Of a stretch of DNA of 64,000 nt, positions 7,675-16,138 are shown in pieces (positions within the stretch are counted from its first letter, which is position 1; each line of letters opens with the position of its first letter). Origin of the DNA: an uncultured Desulfovibrio sp. (GTDB lineage Bacteria > Desulfobacterota > Desulfovibrionia > Desulfovibrionales > Desulfovibrionaceae); assembly GCF_902477725.1 (NCBI RefSeq), contig NZ_CABSIF010000005.1, positions 212,186 to 276,185 of the forward strand, given 5' to 3'. The notes under the pieces were generated by a model that worked only from the letters and a program-made list of their open reading frames with translations, made no database searches and was not told where the DNA came from. A program made the position numbers and the translations under genes.

Positions 7675-8358
7675 ATGCCCAATCTGTTTGATACTGCCCA
7701 CGCCTTCACCGCCAGATGGGAAGGCGGCCTCACAGACCATCCCGCTGATCCGGGCGGTCTGACCAAGTACGGAGTTTCCCTGCGCTGGGTGCAGGATCTT
7801 GCCCAGCAGGCCCGGCAGGAATGCCTGCGCCAGCACAGAAGCTGCGATGGCTGCTCCGCTGCACGCACCCCCCATTGTACGTACAACGGCCTTGATCTGG
7901 ATATGGACGGCGATGTGGACGCTGACGACATCCGCGCCTGCACCATGCAGCAGGCCGCCGCGCTGTTCAAAAAACACTTTTGGGATGCCCTTGGCTGCGC
8001 CGCCCTGCCCCTGCCTCTGGCAGTGGCCCTGTACGACGGTGCTGTCAACATGGGGCCAGCCAGAGCCGTGCGCCAGTTGCAGCAGGGCATGAACGCCGTT
8101 GGTGAAGCCCAGCTCGACCACTACCGGCCCATTGCCGAGGACGGAATTTCCGGCCCGCGCACGGCAGAACTGGCCGAAGCCTTGGAATCGGCCAACCTCC
8201 AGTGGTTTGCCGCCCGGCAGATACTGCGCCTGCGCGATGCCTTTTACCGTGATCTGGCTGCCCGCCGCCCGTCCCTCAAAGTGTTTCTTGAAGGCTGGCG
8301 CAACAGGGTAAAGGCCTTGGCCCAGTATCTTGCTGAACTTGAACGGGAGGCAAACTGA
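7675..8358 (+). CDS. Phage endolysin, glycosyl hydrolase 108 family, with EF-hand insert
   Basis: Lysozyme-like protein of 227 residues. The N-terminal family signature is FTARWEGGLTDHPADPGG with the putative catalytic Glu16, followed by LTKYGV. The helical core resumes at residues ~90-140 (WDALGCAALPLPLAVALYDGAVNMG region), with a C-terminal peptidoglycan-binding-like segment (EDGISGPRT). An insert at about 45-90 carries four cysteines (50, 57, 60, 68) and a calcium-loop sequence DLDMDGDVDADD (74-85), an EF-hand/dockerin-like motif unusual in this family. AAGGAG precedes the ATG. It is the first gene of the late transcript and sits next to a holin. Confidence 0.85.
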   Translation: MPNLFDTAHAFTARWEGGLTDHPADPGGLTKYGVSLRWVQDLAQQARQECLRQHRSCDGCSAARTPHCTYNGLDLDMDGDVDADDIRACTMQQAAALFKKHFWDALGCAALPLPLAVALYDGAVNMGPARAVRQLQQGMNAVGEAQLDHYRPIAEDGISGPRTAELAEALESANLQWFAARQILRLRDAFYRDLAARRPSLKVFLEGWRNRVKALAQYLAELEREAN

Positions 8359-8359
8359 C

Positions 8360-8671
8360 ATGTGGGCACTGCTAGGGAATCTGCTGGGCGGTATCACTGG
8401 CGCTGTGGGCAAAATTCTGCCCGACCGCAACCGGCAGAACGATGCGCAAAGCCGCATCAACGAGGCTGAGGTGGGCGGCGCGCCCGCAAGCATGTTGCGG
8501 CTGTGGCGCTCCTTCCTCGGTTGGATGCTCTCCCTGTTGTTCTGCTGGGAGGTTGCGGGGAGGCTCATCATTATTCCCCTGCTTTTTCCGGGCTGGTGCG
8601 ACCACCTGCCGCCCTCGGCCCTAAACCAGATTATGACCCTGCTGTTGGGCATGCTGGGGCTGGGATTTTAG
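8360..8671 (+). CDS. Holin-like membrane protein (3TM type)
   Basis: Small protein of 103 residues with a short amphipathic Gly-rich N-terminus (LLGNLLGGITGAVGKILPD), a polar segment, and two strong C-terminal transmembrane stretches (about 47-72 and 88-102). This matches the GTA/Mu-type 3TM holin group. The ATG starts one base past the endolysin stop, with GGGAGG upstream. Expected role: permeabilize the inner membrane so the endolysin reaches peptidoglycan. Confidence 0.72.
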   Translation: MWALLGNLLGGITGAVGKILPDRNRQNDAQSRINEAEVGGAPASMLRLWRSFLGWMLSLLFCWEVAGRLIIIPLLFPGWCDHLPPSALNQIMTLLLGMLGLGF

Positions 8672-8753
8672 GCCGGTCCAGACTCGCAACAATCTGGCAA
8701 CACACTGAGACAATTTATTTTTGAGCAGGTCAACAGGCCTGGAGGATACGGTA

Positions 8754-9167
8754 ATGATGGACATTTTTTCTTCCACAGGGGCAAGCCTGCTTGTTTTGCT
8801 TGTGCAGGGGCTGTTTGCCTGGGCCTTGTGGAGCCTGCGCCGGGCCTTTGTGCGGCAGGAGGACTACCTGCTGCACGTTCAGCGCGATACCCGGCGTGAG
8901 GCCGCAACCACCCGCAGGCTCGGCGCCATAGAAGAAAACCTGCGGCTCGCCCCCGATACCGCAGACATGGCAGGCCTGCACAACGAGCTGGCGGCCCTGC
9001 GCGGTGAAATTCAGGCGCTCAATGTGCGCATTTCTGGTCTGGACAGATTGCTTGAGCGGCTTGAGCACAGCTTTGAGCGGCAGGAAGACCGTCTGCGCCT
9101 GGTGCCTCAGAGTGGTGCGGCTTTCGCCTGCCGCACAGGCACCGATGCTGCGGGAGGCTGCAACTGA
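8754..9167 (+). CDS. DUF2730-like membrane/coiled-coil phage protein
   Basis: Protein of 137 residues with an N-terminal transmembrane helix (about 8-28) followed by a basic patch and a long coiled coil (about 35-120, RLGAIEENLRL ... LDRLLERLEHSFERQEDRL). This layout matches the Mu gp25/DUF2730 family found in lysis modules of Mu-like phages. It might act as a spanin-like or packaging-linked factor; the role is not established. GGAGG lies 8 bases upstream, and its stop overlaps the next ATG (TGATG). Confidence 0.6.
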   Translation: MMDIFSSTGASLLVLLVQGLFAWALWSLRRAFVRQEDYLLHVQRDTRREAATTRRLGAIEENLRLAPDTADMAGLHNELAALRGEIQALNVRISGLDRLLERLEHSFERQEDRLRLVPQSGAAFACRTGTDAAGGCN

Positions 9168-9523
9168 TGCCCCCTGCAAAACGTAAAGGCACTTGCCGCA
9201 ACACCACCTTGCTCGACAGCCTTGGGCAGCGGCTTGACCTGCTCACCAGCACCCTCAGCGCTGCTGATATTGCGGAAAAAAGTATAGATATTGTCAAAGA
9301 AATAAAAGAACTGCACGCCATTCTGCGATCCCTGCGCGATGAAACCTCGCCCGGTGCCCCGCCCAGGATGGTTGTTGTGTGGGGCGGCCCCCCAAGCGCT
9401 GCATCCGGCAGGCTGCCTGCAGATTTATCTGGAGCATCGCCCCGGACATCATCCAAGCCGTCAGGTGCATCCGGCAAACCGCCCGTGCAAAAAATTTTGC
9501 CGCAATACGGCTCAAGCAACTAA
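9167..9523 (+). CDS. Phage protein, possible small terminase subunit
   Basis: Protein of 118 residues. The N-terminal half is basic then helical (LLDSLGQRLDLLTSTLSAAD, then IDIVKEIKELHAILRSLRDE). The C-terminal half is low-complexity Pro/Ser/Gly. Its position directly before the large terminase gene and its helical N-terminus make it a candidate small terminase subunit, which recognizes DNA to be packaged. No helix-turn-helix is clear, so the assignment is positional. If this cluster is a gene transfer agent, loss of specific DNA recognition here would be expected. Confidence 0.45.
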   Translation: MPPAKRKGTCRNTTLLDSLGQRLDLLTSTLSAADIAEKSIDIVKEIKELHAILRSLRDETSPGAPPRMVVVWGGPPSAASGRLPADLSGASPRTSSKPSGASGKPPVQKILPQYGSSN

Positions 9524-9554
9524 CAGTTTCTCCTGAAAAACAAGGATATTTTCC

Positions 9555-10931
9555 ATGTCCCAGCCTGCGCCGCACATCATCCCCTACTGCCCCCGCCCTT
9601 TGCAGTGGCGCTTTCATGAGGAGCGCACCCGCTTCTGCGTGCTGCTCTGCCACAGGCGCTTTGGCAAAACAGTAGCGGCGGTCAATGATCTGGTGCGCCA
9701 GGCATTGCGCGTGGGCAAGCACGACTGGCGGGCAGCCTATGCCGCGCCCTTTCTGGGGCAGGCTAAGGCGGTTGCATGGGACTACTGCAAGCAGTTTGCC
9801 GGGGCAGTGCCCGGTACGCGATTTCTGGAAAGCGAGCTTGTCTGCGTGCTGCCCACCGGGGGCCGCATACGCCTGCTGGGAACGGAAAACGCGCAAGCCC
9901 TGCGCGGCCTGTATCTGGATGATCTGGTGCTGGACGAACCGGCGGACATGCCCCGCGAGGTATGGACGCAGGTGCTGCGCCCCATGCTGGCCGACCGCCA
10001 GGGCCGCGCACTGTTCTGCGGCACTCCTCAAGGCACGGACAACCTGCTCTATGACGTATGGCAGCAGGCAGGCGCTGATGAAGAAGGCATCTGGTCGCGC
10101 TTTCGCTTTCCCGCTTCCGAAACCGGCTACCTGCCGCAGCAGGAGCTGGCAGCGGCGCGCCGGGGCATGGACGAGGCCGAATATCTTCAGGAGTTTGAAT
10201 GCTCGTTTGCAGCGGCAGTGCGCGGTGCTTATTACGCGCCTCTGCTAGATACAGCAGAACGCGAGGGGCGCATCCGCCCCCTGCCCCACGCGCCGGAGCT
10301 TCCCGTGCATACAGCATGGGATCTGGGCATGGATGACGCCACGGCCATCTGGTTTTTTCAGGTGGAGCCCTCGGGCTGCTGGCGCATCCTCGACTACTAC
10401 GAAGCTTCCGGCGAGGGGCTGGCGCATTACGCGCAGGTGCTGGCCGCCAAGGCCCGCCCTGCTGAAACTGCGGAAGCCGCCGCTCATGATGTCCATGATG
10501 GGGGCATTGCCGGACGCGGATTTGTTTACGGCACTCACATTGCCCCGCACGACATCCGCGTGCGCGAACTGGGCACCGGGCTGAGCCGCTGGGAAAGCGC
10601 CGCCCAACTGGGCATACGTTTTACCCTGGCCCCGGCTCTCTCGCTGGCTGACGGCATAGATGCCCTGCGCCGCCAGTTGCCGCGCTTCTGGTTTGATGCG
10701 GCAGCCTGCGCCCAGGGCGTAAAGGCCCTGCGGGCCTACAGGCGGCGCTGGAAGGCTGGCTCCGGGCAAGGCTCGCAGGCCGCGCAGGCAGGCTCCGGCC
10801 CCTTGCACGACTGGGCAAGCCACGCGGCAGACGCACTGCGATACGCAGTCACGGGCTTTCGCCCACAGCAGGAAACGGCCTCTGGCGCGCGCCGCGCCCG
10901 CACTGACTACGACTTTTTTGGAGGACGCTGA
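9555..10931 (+). CDS. terL: Phage terminase large subunit
   Basis: DNA-packaging motor of 458 residues. The ATPase domain has a deviant Walker A (CHRRFGKT, residues 32-39), typical of terminases, and Walker B/catalytic carboxylate LVLDEPADMP (Asp127, Glu128). A coupling motif FCGTPQG follows at about 155-161. The C-terminal RNase H-like nuclease domain shows acidic residues in AWDLGMDDATAIWF, APHDIRVRE and LHDWASHAADALRYAV. Length is normal for podovirus-type enzymes. Its stop overlaps the next gene by one base. An intact motor with intact motifs argues that the cluster can still package DNA. Confidence 0.93.
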   Translation: MSQPAPHIIPYCPRPLQWRFHEERTRFCVLLCHRRFGKTVAAVNDLVRQALRVGKHDWRAAYAAPFLGQAKAVAWDYCKQFAGAVPGTRFLESELVCVLPTGGRIRLLGTENAQALRGLYLDDLVLDEPADMPREVWTQVLRPMLADRQGRALFCGTPQGTDNLLYDVWQQAGADEEGIWSRFRFPASETGYLPQQELAAARRGMDEAEYLQEFECSFAAAVRGAYYAPLLDTAEREGRIRPLPHAPELPVHTAWDLGMDDATAIWFFQVEPSGCWRILDYYEASGEGLAHYAQVLAAKARPAETAEAAAHDVHDGGIAGRGFVYGTHIAPHDIRVRELGTGLSRWESAAQLGIRFTLAPALSLADGIDALRRQLPRFWFDAAACAQGVKALRAYRRRWKAGSGQGSQAAQAGSGPLHDWASHAADALRYAVTGFRPQQETASGARRARTDYDFFGGR

Positions 10932-11689
10932 TGCGCTTTTCCTACGCCCCCATTGTGGACCAACACGCCCGCAATGCCGTTTTTGAACGCATGGAAGCCG
11001 AGGGCCTCACAGCCAGCGCCATGAGTTCTCTGCATAAGCCCACGCTGGCCCAGTGGCAATCAATCACCGCGCCGGAAAGAGGCGTCTTGCTGGGCTGTTA
11101 CAGCCCACCGCCGGAGCCCGCCTCTGCTTGCGCTTCCACCCCGGCCCCATTGCTGGCCTGCGCAATGTTCAGTCCTCGCAGAGGGCGGGTGTGGGAGTTT
11201 GATTTCACCACCTTTCGTCAATGGGCGCGGCTGGCAGTGCCCATGGCGCACGGGGGCTTGAGCTGGGCTTTTGCAAACCTCGACTGCGCCGCAGTTATGG
11301 GGCTTTGCCCGGCCCCCAACCGCCATGCCTGGAGGCTGGCCGAAGCCTGCGGATTTCGCGTGCTCGGGCGCTTACCCGGCGCATGTCTGCATACCCGCAA
11401 AAAGACATGGGTGGACGGCGTACTGGTGCTCTGCACACCGCAGGACTTGTCAGCAATCATTCAACATAAGGAGAACGTCATGGGATTTGGAGGAGGCGGC
11501 ACGCCCGATGTACCCGCAGTTGCGCCCGTTCCCAAGCAGGAAGTGGAAAAACCCGTAACCGAGGCCGCCACCGCGGCGCGCCAGAACCAGAAAGACAAAG
11601 CCGCCAAGGCTGCGGGCATCAACGGCTCTGTGTACACCAGCCCGCTTAACCGCGCCGATGCAACGCGCAAAACCCTGCTGGGGCAGTAG
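10931..11689 (+). CDS. GNAT-like phage protein fused in frame to a small structural-type protein
   Basis: Open frame of 252 residues made of two parts. Residues ~1-180 resemble phage GNAT/DUF2824-type acetyltransferase-like proteins (a DFTTFRQWARLAVP segment, then HAWRLAEACGFRVLG, the typical acyl-CoA-fold C-terminal helix and strand). Residues 184-252 start with MGFGGGGTPDVPAVAP and end SPLNRADATRKTLLGQ, the hallmark of a short separate protein encoded next to portal genes in many podoviruses. An internal AAGGAG precedes the second part, so it can be made separately. No stop lies between the parts. It starts inside the TerL stop. Confidence 0.65.
   Translation: MRFSYAPIVDQHARNAVFERMEAEGLTASAMSSLHKPTLAQWQSITAPERGVLLGCYSPPPEPASACASTPAPLLACAMFSPRRGRVWEFDFTTFRQWARLAVPMAHGGLSWAFANLDCAAVMGLCPAPNRHAWRLAEACGFRVLGRLPGACLHTRKKTWVDGVLVLCTPQDLSAIIQHKENVMGFGGGGTPDVPAVAPVPKQEVEKPVTEAATAARQNQKDKAAKAAGINGSVYTSPLNRADATRKTLLGQ
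11468..11482 (+). promoter_or_regulatory. Internal ribosome-binding site and ATG (nested start)
   Basis: TAAGGAGAACGTCATG inside the preceding frame. AAGGAG is 7 bases before the ATG at 11480, in frame with the longer gene, and would yield a 69-residue protein beginning MGFGGGG. The Shine-Dalgarno is stronger than that of the full-length start. Confidence 0.6.
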
Positions 11690-11690
11690 C

Positions 11691-13559
11691 GTGACCGCAC
11701 ACATCCAGAACAGCATCGCGCCTGCGGGGCAGCCTGCGCCCCAGAATACCGCGCAATATGCTGTGGACGTACAGGCCCTTTCCCGGCGGCATGATGCCCT
11801 GTTGCGCCGCCGCGCCCCATGGGACGCAGCATGGCAAAGCCTGGCTGATCATTTTTTGCCCACGCGCTGCCGCCTGAATCCGCAGGTGGACGCGTCGGAA
11901 GAAGGCCCCATGCTCAACCGGGGGCTTGTGGACGCCACTGGCATTCTGGCCATGCGTACGCTGGCGGCTGGCCTTCAGGGCGGGCTCACCAGTCCGGCAA
12001 GGCCTTGGTTCCGGCTAAGCCTTGACGATGCCGATCTGGCCCGCAGCCGCCCCGGTCAGGCATGGCTGGACGAAGTCGCCACCCGGATGCGCACCGTGTT
12101 CCAGCGGTCAAACTTCTACAATGCCATGCACACCATGTATGGCGAACTGGGCACCTTTGGCACGGCCTTTGTGTTTGAGCTGGCTGATCCGCAGCACGGG
12201 TTCCGCTTTATCCCCCTTTGCGCGGGGGAATATGCGCTGGACTGCGATGCAACACGGCGGGTGGACACGGTGTTCCGCCGCAGCGCCATGACCCTGCGCC
12301 AGATCGTTCAGGCTTTCGGCCCTTCGGCCCTGCCCGAAACCCTGCGCGAGGCGGCGCGCCGCAATCCCGAGGAGCGGCGCAACGTCATTCAGGCCGTGTA
12401 CCCGCGTGAAAACACGCAGCACGGGCTGGCAGACGCAAGCCGCATGCCGATTGCTTCCGTCTACTGGCTGGAAGGACGCGACGGCAACCGCCATGCCCTC
12501 AAGGTTTCGGGATTTCGCACCTTTCCGGGCTTTGGCCCGCGCTGGGATGTGGCGGGCAACGATGTGTACGGGCGCTCGCCCGCCATGGACGCCCTGCCCG
12601 ACTGCCGCATGCTGCAACAGATGGGCGTCACCACGCTCAAGGCCATCCACAAGGCGGTTGACCCGCCCATGAGCGTGGCTGCGGGCCTGCGCTCCGTGGG
12701 GCTTGATCTCACCCCCGGCGGCGTCAACTACGTGGACAGCGCGCCGGGTCAAAGCCCTCAGGCAGCTACGCCCCTGTTGCAGATAAACCCCGACCTCGCT
12801 ACGGCCCGCAAGGCTATGGAGTCGGTTCAGGATCAAATACGCAAAGGACTCTACAACGACCTGTTCAAGCTCATCCTTGACGGCCGCAGCGGCGTAACAG
12901 CCAGCGAAATCGCGGCGCGGGAGGAGGAAAAACTGGTGCTTGTTGGCCCGGTGCTGGAACGGCTGCACGATGAGCTGTTCATTCCGCTCATGGATCGCAC
13001 CTTCGAGTGCATGCGCGAGCTGGACATGCTGCCCCCCTGCCCGCCCGAGCTGGCGGGCCGCCGCCTGCGCGTGGAGTTTGTATCCCTGCTGGCGCAGGCC
13101 CAGAAGCTGGTGGGCATCAATGCGGCAGACCAGTACATGGCCCTGACCCTCAAGGCTTCCAGCGCGTGGCCCGAAGCCCTGGACACCCTCAATGTGGATC
13201 ATCTGCTGGATAATTATGCGGAAAGCCTGGGCCTGCCCGTGAGCCTCACGCGCTCGCCGGAGGAACGCCAGCAATTGCGCGCCGCCAGGGCTGATGCCGC
13301 CCAGACGCAGGCCATCACAGAAGCCCTTGGCAAGGGGGTGGATATGGTGCGCCAGCTCTCGCAAAGCCCGCTTTCCGGCCCGGACGGCAAACAGGGCAGC
13401 GTGCTGGACGGCATCACGCGGCTGCTGCGCAACGCCCTGCCGGGCGGCCTTGCCCGCGCTGAACATACGAAAATGGCACCGGCGACAGGACAGGCGACAA
13501 TGGCGCAAGCGGAGCAGCATGACGAACCCCAGGGCGCAAAGCCGGAGGAACATCGTTGA
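11691..13559 (+). CDS. Portal / head-to-tail connector protein (podovirus type)
   Basis: Portal protein of 622 residues, from a GTG start one base after the previous stop, with GGGGC upstream. It has the family's N-terminal segment (LSRRHDALLRRRAPWDAAWQ), the RTLAAGLQGGLTSPARPWF core, a long mid-region (YGRSPAMDALPDCRMLQQM) and a helical C-terminal barrel. The last ~50 residues are low complexity. Twelve copies should form the ring through which TerL pumps DNA and onto which the short tail assembles. It resembles the T7 gp8/Bordetella phage head-tail connector family. The stop overlaps the next start (TGATG). Confidence 0.9.
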   Translation: MTAHIQNSIAPAGQPAPQNTAQYAVDVQALSRRHDALLRRRAPWDAAWQSLADHFLPTRCRLNPQVDASEEGPMLNRGLVDATGILAMRTLAAGLQGGLTSPARPWFRLSLDDADLARSRPGQAWLDEVATRMRTVFQRSNFYNAMHTMYGELGTFGTAFVFELADPQHGFRFIPLCAGEYALDCDATRRVDTVFRRSAMTLRQIVQAFGPSALPETLREAARRNPEERRNVIQAVYPRENTQHGLADASRMPIASVYWLEGRDGNRHALKVSGFRTFPGFGPRWDVAGNDVYGRSPAMDALPDCRMLQQMGVTTLKAIHKAVDPPMSVAAGLRSVGLDLTPGGVNYVDSAPGQSPQAATPLLQINPDLATARKAMESVQDQIRKGLYNDLFKLILDGRSGVTASEIAAREEEKLVLVGPVLERLHDELFIPLMDRTFECMRELDMLPPCPPELAGRRLRVEFVSLLAQAQKLVGINAADQYMALTLKASSAWPEALDTLNVDHLLDNYAESLGLPVSLTRSPEERQQLRAARADAAQTQAITEALGKGVDMVRQLSQSPLSGPDGKQGSVLDGITRLLRNALPGGLARAEHTKMAPATGQATMAQAEQHDEPQGAKPEEHR

Positions 13560-13924
13560 TGGATGTTTTTGCCCCATATGAACAGGCGGAGCAGCGGGAA
13601 CAAACCAAACAGCAGGCGCAGCAGCATACCGCCCACCGCGCCCAGACGTTTGATGCCGCCATGCGGGCCGCTGTGGACGGTCTGATGGCCCAGCCTCAGG
13701 GCCGTGTATTGCTGCGCTGGCTGCTACATCTTTGCCGCAACTTCAGCGCTGAAGATGTGGGCAATGCGCCCGAATCCTGCCAAAGCGCACGCCTTTTCTA
13801 CGCCGAGGGCCAACGCATGATCGGCATGCGCCTTATGCGCCTCATGCAACAGGCAAACCCAGGGCATTTGCCCAGACTGCTGCAAACCAAGGAGAACGAC
13901 GCTCATGATCTCGACACCTTCTGA
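13559..13924 (+). CDS. Bbp19-like phage protein
   Basis: Protein of 121 residues. A Gln-rich helical N-terminus (EQAEQREQTKQQAQQHTAH) is followed by the conserved pattern GRVLLRWLLHLCR, then SARLFYAEGQRMIGMRLM and a C-terminal NPGHLPRLL. This matches the small Bbp19 family of Bordetella phage BPP-1-like podoviruses, encoded between portal and scaffold as here. Function is unknown. The ATG overlaps the portal stop; its own end overlaps the scaffold gene by 20 bases. Confidence 0.65.
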   Translation: MDVFAPYEQAEQREQTKQQAQQHTAHRAQTFDAAMRAAVDGLMAQPQGRVLLRWLLHLCRNFSAEDVGNAPESCQSARLFYAEGQRMIGMRLMRLMQQANPGHLPRLLQTKENDAHDLDTF

Positions 13925-14447
13925 GGCTTCCTCCACTGCCGAAAACGCCTTTTCCTCTGCGAGCGGCTTTTCCGGCGCAGACCAGAGCAACGGAGGAACC
14001 GGCGGTGCCGCCCCTGCCGCCGCCGCGCCCGAGGCTGCCGCTGGCGCAGAAAATTTCGCTCGATCAAATGAACAGGCCAATTCGCAGGCAGATCCCTATG
14101 CCCAGCGCTTGCGCGAACATGAGGCAGGCCAGCGCCTCCAGTGGCAGGAGCAGGTCAACAAATGGCGCAAGGAGGCCACGGAAGACCCGCAGATCGGCGG
14201 TGCAAACCTGCCCGCCACTGTTGCCCGCGCCCAGCTTGCTCTTGACCGGTTTGATGAAAGCAAGTGCATCGGCCAACTGCTGGAACAGACCGGCTACGGC
14301 AACAACCCTGACGTGCTGCGCTTTTTCAACCGTCTTGCCGATGCCCTCATGGAGGACGGGCTGGTGCAGGGACAGGCAGGAGGTTCCATGCCGCCGCTTG
14401 AAGAGCGCATGTACGCAGGCTGGAGTTCGCGCAGCGGAAGCATCTGA
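13905..14447 (+). CDS. Capsid scaffolding-like protein
   Basis: Protein of 180 residues placed immediately before the major capsid gene. The N-terminal third is Ala/Ser/Gly-rich and disordered; the middle is a charged helix (QRLREHEAGQRLQWQEQVNK). The C-terminal part has a compact fold ending EERMYAGWSSRSGS. Order and composition fit a scaffold needed for procapsid assembly. AAGGAG precedes the ATG. Sequence conservation in this class is weak, so the call is mainly positional. Confidence 0.65.
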   Translation: MISTPSEASSTAENAFSSASGFSGADQSNGGTGGAAPAAAAPEAAAGAENFARSNEQANSQADPYAQRLREHEAGQRLQWQEQVNKWRKEATEDPQIGGANLPATVARAQLALDRFDESKCIGQLLEQTGYGNNPDVLRFFNRLADALMEDGLVQGQAGGSMPPLEERMYAGWSSRSGSI

Positions 14448-14518
14448 TTTACGCCCCTGCAAATCACAGGTCATAGCAACAACATTTCTTGAGCAACCTG
14501 CAAACAGACGAGGGTATT

Positions 14519-15511
14519 ATGGCTAATTCCATGGGTTTGGTGGTGTCCCTGGCCGAGATGGAACAGTTCTACCGTGGCGACAAGGCCGGGCAGATCATCG
14601 AACTGATGAACAAAACCAACGACATCATGGACGATGTGCTCTGGATGGAATCCAACCAGAGCGACGGCCACCTCACCCGCATCCGCACCGGGCTGCCCGA
14701 GGTTTACTGGCGCAGACTCTATCAGGGTACGCCGCCCTCCAAATCGCAGTGGAGCCAGGTCAAGGAAGGCTGCGGCATCCTTGAAGCCATCATGGAACTG
14801 GACGTGGAAGAACTGCGCCTCTACGGCAGCCGCGACAAGGCCTTTCGCATGAGCGAAGGCGTGGCCTTTGCCGAAGCCATGCGCCAGAAAGTGGCCACCA
14901 CCCTCTTTTACGGCAACAGCAATCTGAACCCCGACGAGTTCAACGGCCTTGCCATGCGCTACCCCGCGCTGGACGCCAAAAACGTGCTCGATGCGGGCGG
15001 GCGCGACGAGGGCGGCTGCACCTCCCTGTGGCTTGTTTCGTGGGGCGCGCAGTCGGTTCACGGCGTCTACCCCAAGGAGAGCAACGGCGGGCTCTCGCAC
15101 GAAGACCTCAAAACCTACATGGCTCAGGACCCGGACGGCCGCAAATATCAGGTGGTGGGCGACAAATACAACTGGCGCTGCGGCCTTGCCGTGCGCGACT
15201 GGCGCGGCATCGTGCGCATCGCAAACCTGCCCGTGGCCTCTCTCGGCAAGCGCAAGGGGCAGAGCGGCTTTGTGGATATGCAGAAGCTGACCATCGAAGC
15301 CAAGAACCTCATGCCCCAGCACCTGCGCCAGAAGGCCGTGTGGTACGCCAATGCCGACGTGCTCACCGCCCTTGAGTTGCAGAATTCCGATGCGGGCAAC
15401 GTGCAGCTGCAGTACGGCGAGTTCTTTGACGCCAAGGCCGTGCCCGTGCTGCATGGTCGCCCTGTGCGCCAGTGCGATGCCGTGCTCTCCAACGAAGGCG
15501 TGGTGGCCTAA
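14519..15511 (+). CDS. Major capsid protein
   Basis: Protein of 330 residues occupying the capsid slot, with features of BPP-1-like podovirus capsid proteins. These include the opening MANSMGLVVSLAEMEQFYRG, the HLTRIRTGLPEVYWRRLYQG segment, and a C-terminal KAVWYANADVLTALELQ stretch. Start chosen at the ATG with GAGGG upstream rather than the TTG ten codons earlier. It follows the scaffold gene by 71 bases and is followed by a hairpin (15533-15554) that may protect the mRNA 3' end and give high relative expression. Confidence 0.85.
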   Translation: MANSMGLVVSLAEMEQFYRGDKAGQIIELMNKTNDIMDDVLWMESNQSDGHLTRIRTGLPEVYWRRLYQGTPPSKSQWSQVKEGCGILEAIMELDVEELRLYGSRDKAFRMSEGVAFAEAMRQKVATTLFYGNSNLNPDEFNGLAMRYPALDAKNVLDAGGRDEGGCTSLWLVSWGAQSVHGVYPKESNGGLSHEDLKTYMAQDPDGRKYQVVGDKYNWRCGLAVRDWRGIVRIANLPVASLGKRKGQSGFVDMQKLTIEAKNLMPQHLRQKAVWYANADVLTALELQNSDAGNVQLQYGEFFDAKAVPVLHGRPVRQCDAVLSNEGVVA

Positions 15512-15532
15512 CCACAATCCTTTGTAACGCGC

Positions 15533-15554
15533 GGAAGCCCTTGCCGGGGCTTCC
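15533..15554 (+). terminator. Hairpin after capsid gene (partial terminator or mRNA stabilizer)
   Basis: GGAAGCCC-TTGCCG-GGGCTTCC stem without a T-run. More likely an mRNA-stabilizing element than a full terminator. Confidence 0.4.
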
Positions 15555-15612
15555 ACGCAGTACCCAGCCTGGTTTTTCGCTGTTCTTCCACTATTCCGCC
15601 AAAGGAGTTTTC

Positions 15613-16056
15613 ATGGCTATTATCGACCGCAATTCCGTGTTTTTTGAAGGCCCCCTTACCGCCAACGCCACGGGACAGCCTGTGGCCCTTACCGGCCTGA
15701 AGCTTCCCGGGCGCATGGAACCCATGCCCCTGCGGCTTTCTGTTACCGAAGCTTTTGCCCCGGCTGAAACGCAAAGCCTCACCATCTGCATGGAGGAGGC
15801 AGATCGCGCCGACGGCCCCTGGACTGCCGTTCACGGTGCTTCAGTGACTGTGCCGAACCCGGTGGAAGCTCCCGGCCTCGGTCTTGGCGCGCGCCCCTAT
15901 CTGCGTTTTTTGCCCCAGAGCGTGCGCAAAAGCTGGCTGCGCCTGACCTTCGCCGTCACGCCCGTTGACGGTAAAACCGTGAACAAGGGACGCATCTTTG
16001 CCGCCCTCACGCGGGAGGAAGACCTGCCCTACGAGCCTGCCATCATGGCTGGCTAA
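15613..16056 (+). CDS. Bbp16-like capsid-associated protein
   Basis: Protein of 147 residues following the capsid gene. It has beta-rich composition with LPGRMEPMPLRLSV, a central acidic EEADRADGPW segment and a C-terminal REEDLPYEPAIMAG. In BPP-1-like podoviruses a protein of this size and position (Bbp16) is associated with the capsid; a cementing or decoration role is likely. AAAGGAG precedes the ATG. A strong terminator follows. Confidence 0.65.
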   Translation: MAIIDRNSVFFEGPLTANATGQPVALTGLKLPGRMEPMPLRLSVTEAFAPAETQSLTICMEEADRADGPWTAVHGASVTVPNPVEAPGLGLGARPYLRFLPQSVRKSWLRLTFAVTPVDGKTVNKGRIFAALTREEDLPYEPAIMAG

Positions 16057-16076
16057 AACACACCCCGCCACCGTAC

Positions 16077-16114
16077 AGCCTCCGGCCCCCTGCGGGGCTG
16101 GCCGGAGGCTTTTT
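16077..16114 (+). terminator. Strong intrinsic terminator between capsid and tail genes
   Basis: AGCCTCCGGCC ... GGCCGGAGGCT stem of 11 base pairs with TTTTT. It lies inside the structural gene series, so the tail genes need read-through, antitermination or their own promoter. Confidence 0.85.
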
Positions 16115-16138
16115 CTCCTCTTCATCACAGGAACTGTC

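Noticed and set aside
12108..13577. 489-codon minus-strand open frame
   Set aside because: It is antisense to the portal gene and shows composition expected from high GC, with no recognizable domain.
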